Positions 1 through 8,733 of a stretch of 64,000 nucleotides of DNA are shown piece by piece (positions within the stretch are counted from its first letter, which is position 1; each line of letters begins with the position of its first letter). A program made the position numbers and the translations under genes. The notes under the pieces were generated by a model. That model was not told the origin of the DNA. It saw nothing but the letters and a program-made list of their open reading frames with translations, and searched no databases. The DNA comes from CAWVSB01 sp036960375 (GTDB taxonomy: Bacteria; Pseudomonadota; Gammaproteobacteria; Pseudomonadales; CAWVSB01). Location of the stretch: NCBI GenBank assembly GCA_036960375.1, contig JBALVY010000001.1, positions 186,001 through 250,000 of the forward strand, given 5' to 3'.

Positions 1-633
1 TACCACCACAGCACGCTTGGGATTAAGCTTTTTAATTTCTCCCTGGCCCCCGCGCTCCCCCCATTTTACCAACATACCGACTTCAAAAGACTCTCGACCA
101 GCCTGTGCCTGCGGCAAGTGAAGCTGACTTAACGCACTTAATATGCGCTCATCGCTTCGACATTCTGCCAGCAGCTGGTCTCGAGCCCGGGCAGCCTTAC
201 CCTCTGCATGTATCTGGTCACAAATACGATAAAACGCCGCATTGTGCACCGAACCGCGCCGTCTTTTTCCCTGTTTCATTTGAATCACATGCGCCAGTTC
301 GTGCACCATGGTATGCGCAAATACATTGGCTAGACTGATCTCACCGGCAAAGTAGTTTCGCTCTTCCATTTCACGCACAGTCCGCCACCCCCAAAGCTCC
401 CGCAATCCAAGTTTGCTGGCAATCATACCCAAGCCATAGGTCACCTTGTATTGCCTTGTCAGCGGATCATAACTGGCATAAGTGGCCATGCCGCTGCCCA
501 GACGAAGGCCCAAGGCGACACTATTATCGTCTGGGCGCAGATATGACGCCATTGACGGCCAAAGCTCCTGCCCTGACACCGCCAACATTGACTGGCCAAT
601 AAGTGAAATCCCCTGACTAAATCTGTCTTGCAT
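1..633 (-). CDS. SprT-like zinc metalloprotease family protein (3' end outside window)
   Basis: The reading frame starts at an ATG (plus-strand 631-633) preceded by a GGAGA ribosome site and an in-frame stop, and stays open to base 1, so the C terminus is missing. The 211 visible codons contain the zincin motif HELAH near residue 111, followed by a conserved His/Asn stretch (SVHNAAFYRIC), as in SprT/Spartan-type domains. The last visible residues (VGMLVKWGERG) resemble the small C-terminal beta domain found in some SprT-like proteins. The family is a cytosolic putative metalloprotease related to eukaryotic Spartan; the bacterial role is poorly known. The SprT-like assignment rests on the motif and overall architecture. 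Other zincin families are less likely. Confidence 0.75.
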   Translation of the reverse strand, partial: MQDRFSQGISLIGQSMLAVSGQELWPSMASYLRPDDNSVALGLRLGSGMATYASYDPLTRQYKVTYGLGMIASKLGLRELWGWRTVREMEERNYFAGEISLANVFAHTMVHELAHVIQMKQGKRRRGSVHNAAFYRICDQIHAEGKAARARDQLLAECRSDERILSALSQLHLPQAQAGRESFEVGMLVKWGERGGQGEIKKLNPKRAVVV

Positions 634-829
634 CTGTCTCCAGTTGAGCTAGCTAGTTGGGCTAATAAACGGATGTCTCGCGACTAATTCTACCCTGTCC
701 GCAAAGAAAACACGGACTAATTCACACTGTGCACATTCTCTAGTGGAATAGCTTGGCTTTCTCAGCGCGCCCGCCTAACCTGAGATTGGAGTTACGCCAA
801 ACAAGACAGGATCGACCTGAGACAGAATC

Positions 830-1228
830 ATGAAAAAGCACTTTGCTATTGCCGTCCTACTCTTTATCGCTGCAGCCAATGCTGTGGCCTTGCCCAGTCT
901 GGTCGAGAAAGAAGTGGCCCAGGTAAAGCGTGCTATTGTGCAAAACTCTGGCTGCACCACCAATTTACACGGTAATAATTATCAAGGACAAGACCTGCTA
1001 ATTCTTATCTCACTACATGAGAATGCGATAGATACCAGCTCTTATACACTTGAGAGCCACCTGTATAAAGTGCTCAAGGCAGTCTCTGGCTCAAGCGATG
1101 ATGGTCAGGTAATTTGTCGGTCCAGTGGCCAGGCCTCTGTGACAATGCCTCTTTCTGATTGGTTACTATCACTGAGAGAGCCCAGCGCGCCATATCGCGC
1201 TATTAATTATGCCAAGCAGCATTCTTGA
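830..1228 (+). CDS. Small exported protein of unknown function
   Basis: This 132-residue protein begins with a clear Sec signal peptide (MKKHFAIAVLLFIAAANAVA), with cleavage predicted after about residue 19. The mature part is about 110 residues and has two cysteines (in SGCTTN and VICRSS) that could form a periplasmic disulfide. I recognise no domain. The gene stands alone, between the divergent SprT-like gene and a convergent LuxR-type regulator, and is followed directly by a strong hairpin terminator, so it is probably monocistronic. The signal peptide, terminator and codon use support a real gene; no function can be assigned. Confidence 0.7.
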   Translation: MKKHFAIAVLLFIAAANAVALPSLVEKEVAQVKRAIVQNSGCTTNLHGNNYQGQDLLILISLHENAIDTSSYTLESHLYKVLKAVSGSSDDGQVICRSSGQASVTMPLSDWLLSLREPSAPYRAINYAKQHS

Positions 1229-1245
1229 GTATTAGCCACTACGAT

Positions 1246-1270
1246 AAAAACCACCTCTCGGTGGTTTTTT
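1246..1270. terminator. Bidirectional intrinsic terminator
   Basis: A stem AAACCACC/GGTGGTTT with a four-base loop is flanked by A-rich sequence on the left and seven T on the right. It can therefore end transcription of the small exported-protein gene on the plus strand and of the LuxR-type gene on the minus strand. Confidence 0.85.
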
Positions 1271-1285
1271 TATGCCTGAGCTTAA

Positions 1286-2125
1286 CTAGCCCGGCACCCG
1301 GTAATACGCCTCTAGAGGATCACTACCAGCAGCACCTATCATCGTCATACTATTGATAAACAAGGCGAAAAGCTCAGACTGGGATGAAATATCCAATTTT
1401 TCGTAAATATGGCGACGATGAACTTTCACTGTTTCTGCCGAGATCTCCAACTTGCCGGCTATCAGTGGCGAGGAGTAGCCGGCCAACACCATTTGTGCAA
1501 TTTCTGCCTCTCGCTGAGTTAATAAAGAACTGCCAAAATTATCGAAGGCCCTGCGCACCTGCTTGTGCAGCTCTAATTCCGTACTGGCGATATCTAGCAG
1601 TCGATTGTCGACGTCCCACTGCTGCTGCATTAGCGCACGCAGCCAAGGGAAAATAGCCTCTAGCATCTCAAACTCTTCGTCACTGAAGGCCACGTTTCGG
1701 GTAATAGACCAATGTAAATAGGTGCCATTATTGAGCGGAAACAGAATACCCAATTCATCGGCCATGCCACTGGGTAGCAAGCACTCAGCTAGAAACTCTC
1801 TGCCCTTCGCCCCCTCCGGGATAAGATTCAACAACCTGTAACAGCCGGGCTCTATACCCCGCAAAGCTGCGAGATAATAAGGGTCCAACAGGTAGGCGCC
1901 AGCCAAATAGGCAGAACCAGTAAAACTTTCAGGAAGCTCTACACGACTATGTTCCTCCAACAACAGCGGTCGACTATCCGGTGGGAAAGCAATACAGATG
2001 GCGGCAAGATTAGGTACGAGCTGGTTCACCGCAGCATCCAGTGCGAGGAAAAAGTCCGCTGTATGTAGTTGTTCTATTGCCTGAGCTGATACTTGAAACC
2101 AGCTTTTAGAGATCGAATTATCCAC
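1286..2125 (-). CDS. LuxR-family transcriptional regulator
   Basis: The 279-residue protein ends in a typical GerE/LuxR helix-turn-helix (LTQREAEIAQMVLAGYSS, then IAGKLEISAETVKVHRRHIY) at about residues 200-260. The N-terminal 190 residues are an effector or dimerisation domain that I cannot place; they show no response-regulator phosphorylation motif and are not obviously an acyl-homoserine-lactone domain. The start is a GTG with GAGG eight bases upstream. The gene lies downstream of the metal-transporter-like operon on the same strand, with a gap of about 140 bp, so it may be separate. Its targets are unknown; such solo LuxR regulators often act on nearby genes. Confidence 0.85.
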   Translation of the reverse strand: MDNSISKSWFQVSAQAIEQLHTADFFLALDAAVNQLVPNLAAICIAFPPDSRPLLLEEHSRVELPESFTGSAYLAGAYLLDPYYLAALRGIEPGCYRLLNLIPEGAKGREFLAECLLPSGMADELGILFPLNNGTYLHWSITRNVAFSDEEFEMLEAIFPWLRALMQQQWDVDNRLLDIASTELELHKQVRRAFDNFGSSLLTQREAEIAQMVLAGYSSPLIAGKLEISAETVKVHRRHIYEKLDISSQSELFALFINSMTMIGAAGSDPLEAYYRVPG

Positions 2126-2262
2126 TGATGGGACCTCGTTTGGTGGGTAAATAACCGAGACGTTCTAAGCTTTTCCCTAAAAAGCGTACGTTTGCAGCCG
2201 TGCACTCATCAGGACTTCGTCGCTCCACCTAAGGGCAACAAACGCCGCTCTACAATAGTACT

Positions 2263-3189
2263 TTAATACAGCTGTAGTTTAGTCTCCAGCTCACGGGTTG
2301 CGTCATTGAGGATTGTCATCATATCGCCGGCTGTCGGCCGGTTTGCCACGGGCGGTAATATCAGAGACTCTATGCCCCGCGCAGCCAACTCAGTACGCAG
2401 AACCGGCAGGGGCTCTGCTTCCCAGACCATCCAGCGGATAGTCTTCTGCTGTAGAGGCTGATCCAGAGCCCGCCACTCACTCGCCTCTGGCTCGACATCA
2501 GGCTCCCAGTGTAGCGATGAGCCGGCTACCTGGTAGCGGCGCTGCCAGTATTGATACACCGGATGAGAAAAGATAACGCCCTCAGCGGCAAGCCTGGGAC
2601 CGATGACTAACCAACGCTGGTCAAGTGACTCAAAATCCTGATCCAGCACAGCGAGATTCGCGGTCAATTGCGCCTCGCGCTCTGGCAGTAGTCCAACCAG
2701 CGCATCGTATATCGCCATCGCCTGAAGTTTGGCCTGCTGCAAATCTAACCAGGTGGTAAACGCCAGATCCGCATGTGTATGCTCACCGGCTATACCATGG
2801 GTATGGGTCGCGACTCTCTCCAGTGGCAACAACAGATCGGAAAAGCCAGCAGAGGTATTGATCAATTTCTCCTCGGGCAGGCTGACCTTCTCGATCCATT
2901 GAGCATAAGCTGCACCGTTAAGGAAAATTAGCTCTGCCTGCTGCACCGCAACGACTTGAGTGACGTCGGGCTGCCAATAAGCAGGATCTACATCGGCGTT
3001 TACGGGAAATTCTACATTCAGTAGATCTCCCGCGATCTGTTCTGCCATATAGGTGAGCGGGTAGTTAACAGCAACGACAGTCGGCGTCTGACTAGCCACA
3101 CCAAGCTGATTCTCGCCGCCCTCACCTTTGCCCTCGCATGCCGTAAGGCATGCTATTACCGACAGATACAGGCACAATCTCACTATCAT
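2263..3189 (-). CDS. ZnuA/TroA-like metal-binding lipoprotein
   Basis: The N terminus has a lipoprotein signal (CLTAC, lipid-attachment Cys at about residue 18). The remaining sequence has the cluster A-I metal ABC substrate-binding protein layout: an N-terminal lobe (VAVNYPLTYMAEQIAG), a His-containing loop (HTHGIAGEHTHADL) near residues 118-132, a long helix, then a second lobe with FSHPVYQYW and a C-terminal helix. The family binds Zn2+ or Mn2+ in the periplasm. Unusually, the partner genes encode a LolD-type ATPase and an FtsX-like permease rather than ZnuBC. It is the last gene of the operon, 30 bp after the permease. The His-rich loop and the Zur-like site upstream of the operon favour zinc; this is inference. 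Confidence 0.8.
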   Translation of the reverse strand: MIVRLCLYLSVIACLTACEGKGEGGENQLGVASQTPTVVAVNYPLTYMAEQIAGDLLNVEFPVNADVDPAYWQPDVTQVVAVQQAELIFLNGAAYAQWIEKVSLPEEKLINTSAGFSDLLLPLERVATHTHGIAGEHTHADLAFTTWLDLQQAKLQAMAIYDALVGLLPEREAQLTANLAVLDQDFESLDQRWLVIGPRLAAEGVIFSHPVYQYWQRRYQVAGSSLHWEPDVEPEASEWRALDQPLQQKTIRWMVWEAEPLPVLRTELAARGIESLILPPVANRPTAGDMMTILNDATRELETKLQLY

Positions 3190-3219
3190 TGGTAAATTCC
3201 CACAAACTTAAATACCGGC

Positions 3220-4401
3220 TCAGGACACAATTAGTGCCTGAACCAATGGCGTACCCCAACGTTCGGTTGACCAGGTTAGTAACGCAGCCAGCAGTACCGC
3301 GATAGCAACCACCAAGATAATTTCAGCACCAGCCAACATAGCTAACTGCCAGCGGCCGCCACCAATTGAACGCAGTGTTTTCATTTCATTCTGGCGCAAG
3401 CGCAGAGAAAGCATAAAAACCAGCACCACTACCAATCCTGTCGCGACAGCTATCAGCGATAAGGCTGCAACCACGTACTGACGAACGGTGAAAATAGTGG
3501 CTATCAGCTCATTCATTACTCTGGATGGGCTAATTAGCTGAACGTCATCGTCGCGTGCCTGATAGCGGCCGGCCAGAATAACCGCAGACTTGTCATCTCT
3601 GGCAACGGGAATAATTGCCGTCAACGGGCGCTGGCTATTGTCACCATGAAAATGAAAGCTGTCTCGATTGGCGTCGGTAATTTCATTAAACTCTACAACA
3701 GACGCATTGGCGACAATATTGTCGCCGTCTTTCTTCAAAATGGCCCTGACCGCTTCAGGTCCGGCAAGGTCCTGATGACCATGACCAAGGCCCTCAATAA
3801 CCCAGGTTGTTTTCACATCGACAAATATGGCGTCATCATCGGCGCTATAGGCGGGCGCAAGAATACCAACGACAGGCATTTTGAGCGGGTAAACTCCTGC
3901 AATATCAAAGGCACTCTCCGGCGAGGACAGCACGTAGTCTCCCACTGACAGGTTTCGAGTGCGGGCAAGCTTGGCACCTATCACAGCCTCGCCTAGAACA
4001 GCCATCATGCGTCCACTGGCCACGCTCAGCTGCCGATAATCGAAATAGGCCAAACTGGTTCCAACAATAGCCGCGTTACGTGACTTAAACCGCACATAAA
4101 GAGGTATTGGCGCTGCCAGACCTTGCTGACGAATGACGTCCATTTCACCATAAGGCAAACTGGCAGGTGGGCTGGATTGTAAATAAAGCGAGTTCAGAGT
4201 CAGTTCAAGCGGGCTGCCTTTCGCACCAATCATCAGCGGTGTCTGGTCGGCCCTCGCTCCAAGCTGCAGTGCCGTCTGATCAATCAAAACCTGTAGCGCG
4301 GCGGGTAAAAACATCACCAGGGTAATTGCCGCTGTCAGCGTCAGGCTTTTCCAGCGATGCCAAACCAGGTAGCGCCAGGCCAGATAAAATACGCCGTTCA
4401 C
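3220..4401 (-). CDS. FtsX/MacB-like ABC transporter permease
   Basis: The 393-residue protein has one N-terminal membrane segment (about residues 18-40), a periplasmic domain of roughly 250 residues, and three C-terminal segments (about residues 305-390) with a FtsX-like core (RLRQNEMKTLRSIGGGRWQL). This is the type VII ABC topology of LolC/E and MacB, whose members act mechanically on the periplasmic side rather than moving small ions. It starts at GTG within a GTGA overlap with the ATPase stop, so the two are translationally coupled. The periplasmic domain contains a HGHQD cluster. It presumably pairs with the adjacent ATPase; the substrate is unknown. Confidence 0.85.
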   Translation of the reverse strand: MNGVFYLAWRYLVWHRWKSLTLTAAITLVMFLPAALQVLIDQTALQLGARADQTPLMIGAKGSPLELTLNSLYLQSSPPASLPYGEMDVIRQQGLAAPIPLYVRFKSRNAAIVGTSLAYFDYRQLSVASGRMMAVLGEAVIGAKLARTRNLSVGDYVLSSPESAFDIAGVYPLKMPVVGILAPAYSADDDAIFVDVKTTWVIEGLGHGHQDLAGPEAVRAILKKDGDNIVANASVVEFNEITDANRDSFHFHGDNSQRPLTAIIPVARDDKSAVILAGRYQARDDDVQLISPSRVMNELIATIFTVRQYVVAALSLIAVATGLVVVLVFMLSLRLRQNEMKTLRSIGGGRWQLAMLAGAEIILVVAIAVLLAALLTWSTERWGTPLVQALIVS

Positions 4402-5090
4402 GCGGCAACCTCGGCCTGATTAAGTGTTGAAAAATCGAGTACCCGGGAAAATCGATCCAACAAGGTGCTGTCATGGGTCACTGTAATTAAACCCGACTTT
4501 TCCTGTTCAGCGTAATCCAGTAACAGCGACAGGACTTTGTCCTTGTTAGCAGGGTCGAGGTTTCCGGTGGGTTCGTCTGCCAGTAATAGAGGCGGTCTAA
4601 GTAGTAAGGCTCTTGCCACCGCGACACGCTGCCGCTCACCTTGCGACAGCCTGCCAATCGGCCGCGACAATTTATCCCCTATTCCCATTTGCTCGGCCAG
4701 TAGACCCGCTCGTTTACGGATAGCCCCGGACAGCGAAACCGCTCGACCAATGCGCACAGGCAACAAGATGTTATCAAGCACATTGAGGTAGTCCAGCAAT
4801 TCAAAAGACTGAAACACCATGCCAATATTCTGCAGCCGGAAATCACGCGCCTGATCATCCGTCATGGCACTGACCGCCGAGCCTAAAACCTGTAACTGTC
4901 CAGACTGTGGCTGCAATATGCCTGTAATCAGGTGTAACAAGGTGGTTTTGCCGCAGCCGCTGGGACCAACAATAGCCACGGTTTCACTTTCTTCTATTAC
5001 TAGGCTTGGCAGCTGCAAGCGAAAACGATCCAGATCGTAGGCAAAGCTAAGATCGACAGCATCGACTAGCGGTACTGGCAAGCCGCTCAC
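4398..5090 (-). CDS. LolD-like ABC transporter ATP-binding protein
   Basis: This 230-residue ATPase has Walker A (GPSGCGKTT), Q-loop, signature (LSQGERQRVAVARAL), Walker B (LLLADEPTGNLD) and switch His (VTHD), as in the LolD/FtsE/MacB family. I chose the GTG at 5090, not an ATG 42 bases upstream. The GTG overlaps the preceding stop as GTGA and has AGGAG five bases upstream, whereas the longer form would overlap the previous gene by 46 bases. It energises the FtsX-like permease encoded next, again with a GTGA overlap. Tight coupling of three genes implies one functional complex. Confidence 0.9.
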   Translation of the reverse strand: MSGLPVPLVDAVDLSFAYDLDRFRLQLPSLVIEESETVAIVGPSGCGKTTLLHLITGILQPQSGQLQVLGSAVSAMTDDQARDFRLQNIGMVFQSFELLDYLNVLDNILLPVRIGRAVSLSGAIRKRAGLLAEQMGIGDKLSRPIGRLSQGERQRVAVARALLLRPPLLLADEPTGNLDPANKDKVLSLLLDYAEQEKSGLITVTHDSTLLDRFSRVLDFSTLNQAEVAA

Positions 5091-6811
5091 AGACGCTCCT
5101 CTTCCAATAACTCCATGCCGGTAAGCTTCCATTCACCGTCAATCGGTTCGATTATCAGTTCACCTCTGTATTGATTGCTGCGTTGGTGTATATGACCCCA
5201 GTGTCCAACAGAACCCCTGACCGTCCAGGTTGTAGATGCCAGATAGCCGGGCCGGTCTGCCAAAGTTTCGGCACTCAGTTCTCCCAACTCAATTGATTTT
5301 ACCTTGGCCCGGGCTCCGCCCTGGTTAGCCAATACCAGGCTGCGTTGCGTTTCCAGGTATATCTCACTGAGCAGTTCACCTTTCACGGAACGGTCCAGCA
5401 CATCGTAAATATCGCTTTCATCACGATAGTCAAAGGCTCGATAGACATTATGTAACAAGTCACTTACCAGGCCGGCTACCTTCTGCTGATCTGCCGTCAG
5501 CCTCTGCTGTGCGTAGACCGCCAAAACAATTCCCGATATGCCCAGTACAGCCGTTATCGCAGCCGGGGCACGTTTTGCACGACGACCAAATACAACAATG
5601 CTGAACAAGATCAAAATAGCGGTAATCAGCCACAAAATTAGCTGGTGTCCACCCACCCACAATAGCCATGCGGGCGGTGGCGGCGTCAGTACATTGAGAG
5701 TGGGGATTTCCGGGTTCTGCAGAAAATTATTCCATTCCAGTGTGGCCCAGTCGGGATCGAGCACCTGCGGAAACGGCCCTGCCTGGTCAACAGCCGAAGC
5801 AGACACCTGCTGGATACGCTCATCCCACAAATCCCACTCCATAGTCACTTTGTTGGGCAAAGTTTTAGTGGGATAAACAAAAATAACGCCCATAACGGCT
5901 GCATTAATACTCAGCTCTTCTGGTGGGTCTATTACTCGACTACTGGTTAGTGTTCGTTCCAGAAAATTCACCCGGTCAAGAATAAACCCCTCGTTACTGC
6001 CATCAATTGTGACTGGCTGATGCTGCGCCAGAAACTCAGCGACCTTGAGTTTAATATCGCCTTGCATATCTACCGGGATAGTTTCGCGCCCCTCAAGGCC
6101 GAGGTCGACCCAACGTTGCAGGTCTTTAGGGCGAACAATAATTTCTTTGCGGACTTCAAAAGGCTCAATATAGAGGAAACCACTCATGGGGGAGAAATAC
6201 TGACGCCGCATAATGCGATTGTTAAATGCCGAGTACCAAGGGTCCTGCCAATCCAGATTTAACAGCGCAGCTCGACCCAGATAGCGGAAGTCATTAATTC
6301 CTACACCTAGGTGATAGGCCACAAAACCAATTGAGGCTTGAGCCACCCTGCCCTGACTCTGCAGCGCCAATTGCTCGGGGTGGCCACTAAACGGATACTC
6401 CAGGCTTAGCCGTAATACATCGACAGCATCAGCACTGGCAACCGGCAAAGGCTGACCGGAAATGATATCTCGCTGCATGCGCTGAGCAACTTCCATCGCG
6501 ATGATTCGCCCGGGTAGGGGCTCATTAGCAGCCGAAATAACTAATTCTTGATCAAAAAAGACTTTGCTGCGCTCGGCAAAAGACTGATCACCGAGGCCTA
6601 GTTTCTGGTAGAGAGGATCCGGCAAAATATTGCCAAAGGCCGGTAGGTCTTGCACACCAATTTCCAGCTCGACTCGTACGACAGACTGCTCGATAAAGAT
6701 TTCGGCGATAGTGCTTGCCGCAACGGAATTATTGCGGATCAAAGCATCTGCGTGCAGCAGCGGCGATATAAGCAATAATAAGACAAAACTATAAATCTTA
6801 CACGAACCCAT
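5087..6811 (-). CDS. Exported membrane-anchored protein of unknown function in a metal-transporter-like operon
   Basis: The 574-residue protein has a Sec signal peptide (cleavage after about residue 22), a long extracytoplasmic region of about 365 residues, two hydrophobic segments at about 390-412 and 420-440, and a C-terminal region of about 130 residues. I do not recognise a characterised domain. It is the first gene of the operon with the LolD-like ATPase, FtsX-like permease and ZnuA-like lipoprotein, and its stop overlaps the ATPase start. A candidate Zur box lies 13 bp before the start codon. Proteobacterial zinc-responsive operons such as Vibrio zrgABCDE and Pseudomonas PA4063-PA4066 similarly combine a LolD-type ATPase, an FtsX-type permease and uncharacterised periplasmic proteins, so a role in zinc-limited envelope physiology is plausible but inferred. 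Confidence 0.75.
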   Translation of the reverse strand: MGSCKIYSFVLLLLISPLLHADALIRNNSVAASTIAEIFIEQSVVRVELEIGVQDLPAFGNILPDPLYQKLGLGDQSFAERSKVFFDQELVISAANEPLPGRIIAMEVAQRMQRDIISGQPLPVASADAVDVLRLSLEYPFSGHPEQLALQSQGRVAQASIGFVAYHLGVGINDFRYLGRAALLNLDWQDPWYSAFNNRIMRRQYFSPMSGFLYIEPFEVRKEIIVRPKDLQRWVDLGLEGRETIPVDMQGDIKLKVAEFLAQHQPVTIDGSNEGFILDRVNFLERTLTSSRVIDPPEELSINAAVMGVIFVYPTKTLPNKVTMEWDLWDERIQQVSASAVDQAGPFPQVLDPDWATLEWNNFLQNPEIPTLNVLTPPPPAWLLWVGGHQLILWLITAILILFSIVVFGRRAKRAPAAITAVLGISGIVLAVYAQQRLTADQQKVAGLVSDLLHNVYRAFDYRDESDIYDVLDRSVKGELLSEIYLETQRSLVLANQGGARAKVKSIELGELSAETLADRPGYLASTTWTVRGSVGHWGHIHQRSNQYRGELIIEPIDGEWKLTGMELLEEERL

Positions 6812-6823
6812 TTCTCAATCTCT

Positions 6824-6844
6824 ACGTTATAGTTATATCATTTT
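6824..6844 (-). promoter_or_regulatory. Candidate Zur (zinc uptake regulator) box
   Basis: On the minus strand the bases read AAAATGATATAACTATAACG. This is close to the gammaproteobacterial Zur palindrome (half-sites TGTTATA and TATAACA), with one mismatch per half and a spacer of two bases instead of one. It sits 13 bp upstream of the first gene of the operon that ends in a ZnuA-like lipoprotein, the expected place for a repressor site. The match was judged by eye. Confidence 0.45.
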
Positions 6845-6988
6845 GCCACACGGTACGACCCCATATAGAGGGCGCCGTTGCTGACCGAGACACGCGAAAA
6901 TAAGGATAGCACCGCCGGATCACGTCCAGCTCAGAAGGGGATACTGTGCCCCACAAACTTCTGTAGCGGGACACAGTATAAACTGAAA

Positions 6989-7765
6989 CTACCAGTAAAA
7001 TGTAAAGCCTAACAACGGCCCTTGTTGGTAGGCATCAAAGCCGTATTGGTCGGTACCGCTACTACCATTGTCAAAATCGTATTTCAGGTAACGGTAGCCG
7101 GCAAACACCGAACCCCAGTCCCTGAAACGATAATCAAACATAAAGCTGGCATTAAAGGCTTTGTTATCTGACCCGCCATACCCTAGATCAGTACGCCCGA
7201 TAAACGACCACTTTTCGTTGAAAGAATGAGCTACTCGCGCGCCGAGAAATGCGTGCCACCAATCATCTCCGCCTTTGATAGACGGGTTAATTTCAGGTGG
7301 AAGCGTCGTAGTGATATCTACATTGACCTCCTGATCGGTATAGCGGCCGCCAGCGATCACTTCCCACCGGGTACTGTCCGACTCGCTAAAAGCATAGGCC
7401 CCACCGAGCTCAAACATGGTATTTTCAAATGAAATATTCGCGGTAATATCCTGCTCACCCATTGTGGCACTGATAGTGGGCTCCAGTTTCAGGTATTGAT
7501 ACTCGGAAAATATTGTAAAGTTACCCCTGCGCGCCTCACCATGCACGGTCAATACCGCTTCCAGATTCGCTAGAATGTCGTCTTTGAAATCGAGAGCCAA
7601 TGGCGCCTCGGCACCGCCTATCGCCGCCGTGCCATTTAGGTTAACCCCCCATAAAAAAAGAGGCGACAGGGAAAACTCCCATTCATCACTGGCGATGGCT
7701 AAATTAGTGGAAGCGAGCAGGGCCCCGGTTAGCATCCATTGACAACTAGCTTTTTTAATACCCAT
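6989..7765 (-). CDS. Outer-membrane beta-barrel protein
   Basis: The 258-residue protein has an N-terminal signal peptide (cleavage after LAIAS, about residue 26). It then shows alternating aromatic and polar residues typical of an eight-strand-type barrel (for example WSFIGRTDLGYGG and GSVFAGYRYLKYD), and ends in an aromatic residue within FTFYW, a canonical BAM recognition end. It resembles small uncharacterised OmpA-barrel/OmpW-like proteins. No ligand can be suggested. The gene stands alone; downstream (6941-6980) is an imperfect 14-bp inverted repeat without a T run. Confidence 0.75.
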   Translation of the reverse strand: MGIKKASCQWMLTGALLASTNLAIASDEWEFSLSPLFLWGVNLNGTAAIGGAEAPLALDFKDDILANLEAVLTVHGEARRGNFTIFSEYQYLKLEPTISATMGEQDITANISFENTMFELGGAYAFSESDSTRWEVIAGGRYTDQEVNVDITTTLPPEINPSIKGGDDWWHAFLGARVAHSFNEKWSFIGRTDLGYGGSDNKAFNASFMFDYRFRDWGSVFAGYRYLKYDFDNGSSGTDQYGFDAYQQGPLLGFTFYW

Positions 7766-7848
7766 GCATAAATCCTCTAGCTATGACATTCAAGCGTTTA
7801 TCTATCACATGCAGGATACAAAAATTCCGGCCCTTGGGCCAGCCCCCA

Positions 7849-8025
7849 TTAGTCTTCACGTAGAGTTCTGACTTTAATAATGGCCTGTTCAATGCCATCA
7901 TCCGTGCTAGCCTTGTTGAGTTCATCTTTTGCTTTTTGACAATTATTAGCTGCCGTCACATGATGGAACGCTTGCTCGAATAGGCTACGCTTGTATAGAC
8001 CGTAAAATACTCCTTTGGAAAACAT
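7849..8025 (-). CDS. Possible small protein, 58 residues
   Basis: An open frame from ATG (plus-strand 8023-8025) to TAA encodes a 58-residue, helix-prone polypeptide (begins MFSKGVFYGLYKRSLFEQ, ends IIKVRTLRED). The composition looks protein-like, with alternating charged and hydrophobic residues in the second half. There is no good Shine-Dalgarno, and its start is only 14 bp from the divergent TetR start, so any promoter would have to overlap that gene. It may be a real unannotated gene, a degraded fragment or chance. Confidence 0.35.
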   Translation of the reverse strand: MFSKGVFYGLYKRSLFEQAFHHVTAANNCQKAKDELNKASTDDGIEQAIIKVRTLRED

Positions 8026-8039
8026 CCCGGTTTACTCAT

Positions 8040-8606
8040 ATGAATACCACTAAAAAGAAGACCAGTCGATTGACTCGAGAAGAATGGCTACGTCTGGCAC
8101 TGGATAGCCTTGCAGAACAAGGAACTGGAGCGCTTAAAGTCCAGAACTTGGCAGAAGCACTGGGTGTTACGCGCGGCAGCTTTTACTGGCATTTCACCGA
8201 TCGTGCTGAATTTATATCGGCATTGCTAAATTACTGGCACGATAGATACACTCTGCCAGTCCCTGATCTAGTCGCCGCATACAAAGGCTCGGGCAAAGAA
8301 AAGTTCCTTTGTTTTCTGCGCACCGTATTTGAAAACGACCTAACGCGGTTCGATTTACCCATTCGTTCCTGGGCAATGCAGGATCCGGAGGTGGAAGAGC
8401 AAGTAAGAAGAACGGATAAGTTCCGGCTGGAGTTCACCAAAAATCTGTTTATCGAAATGGGTTTCAGCAACAGCCAGGCAGACCTTCGGGCCCACAGCTG
8501 CGTATCTTACTTGATCATGGGCAGGCAATTACTGGATGTTCCCACTAAAAAAATAACTAAAAAACAGTTGCACGAGATCTGCGCCTTCTTCTGTTCCCCC
8601 TGCTGA
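8040..8606 (+). CDS. TetR-family transcriptional regulator
   Basis: The 188-residue protein has a TetR N-terminal helix-turn-helix at about residues 14-60 (LAEALGVTRGSFYWHFTDRAEF), including the signature YWHF. The C-terminal ligand domain is not classifiable by eye. It is convergent with the exported MBL-fold hydrolase gene, sharing a terminator hairpin, and lies at the edge of a putative catabolic cluster. The ligand and targets are unknown. It is one of four TetR regulators in the window. Confidence 0.9.
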   Translation: MNTTKKKTSRLTREEWLRLALDSLAEQGTGALKVQNLAEALGVTRGSFYWHFTDRAEFISALLNYWHDRYTLPVPDLVAAYKGSGKEKFLCFLRTVFENDLTRFDLPIRSWAMQDPEVEEQVRRTDKFRLEFTKNLFIEMGFSNSQADLRAHSCVSYLIMGRQLLDVPTKKITKKQLHEICAFFCSPC

Positions 8607-8681
8607 ATAAGGCCTCAATAATGTCTTCGCGGCATTAAATCACTGCAGCGTAATTTATTAAATGTAAGCTATATCGTGAGC

Positions 8682-8717
8682 CAAAAAAAACACCCGGTAG
8701 AAACTCTACCGGGTGTC
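8682..8717. terminator. Intrinsic terminator of the MBL-fold hydrolase gene
   Basis: A perfect stem CACCCGGTAGA/TCTACCGGGTG-type hairpin is followed on the minus strand by eight T, ending the 8734-9939 gene. On the plus strand it is followed by a weaker TCTTTC, so it may also end the TetR transcript. Confidence 0.9.
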
Positions 8718-8733
8718 TTTCAATCAGTACTGA

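Noticed and set aside
5091..5132. Longer N terminus for the LolD-like ATPase starting 14 codons upstream
   Set aside because: It would overlap the previous gene by 46 bp and lacks a ribosome site; the GTG at 5090 has AGGAG and the same GTGA overlap as the next junction.
6941..6980. 14-bp imperfect inverted repeat after the outer-membrane barrel gene
   Set aside because: It has two mismatches and no T run on either strand, so I did not call a terminator.
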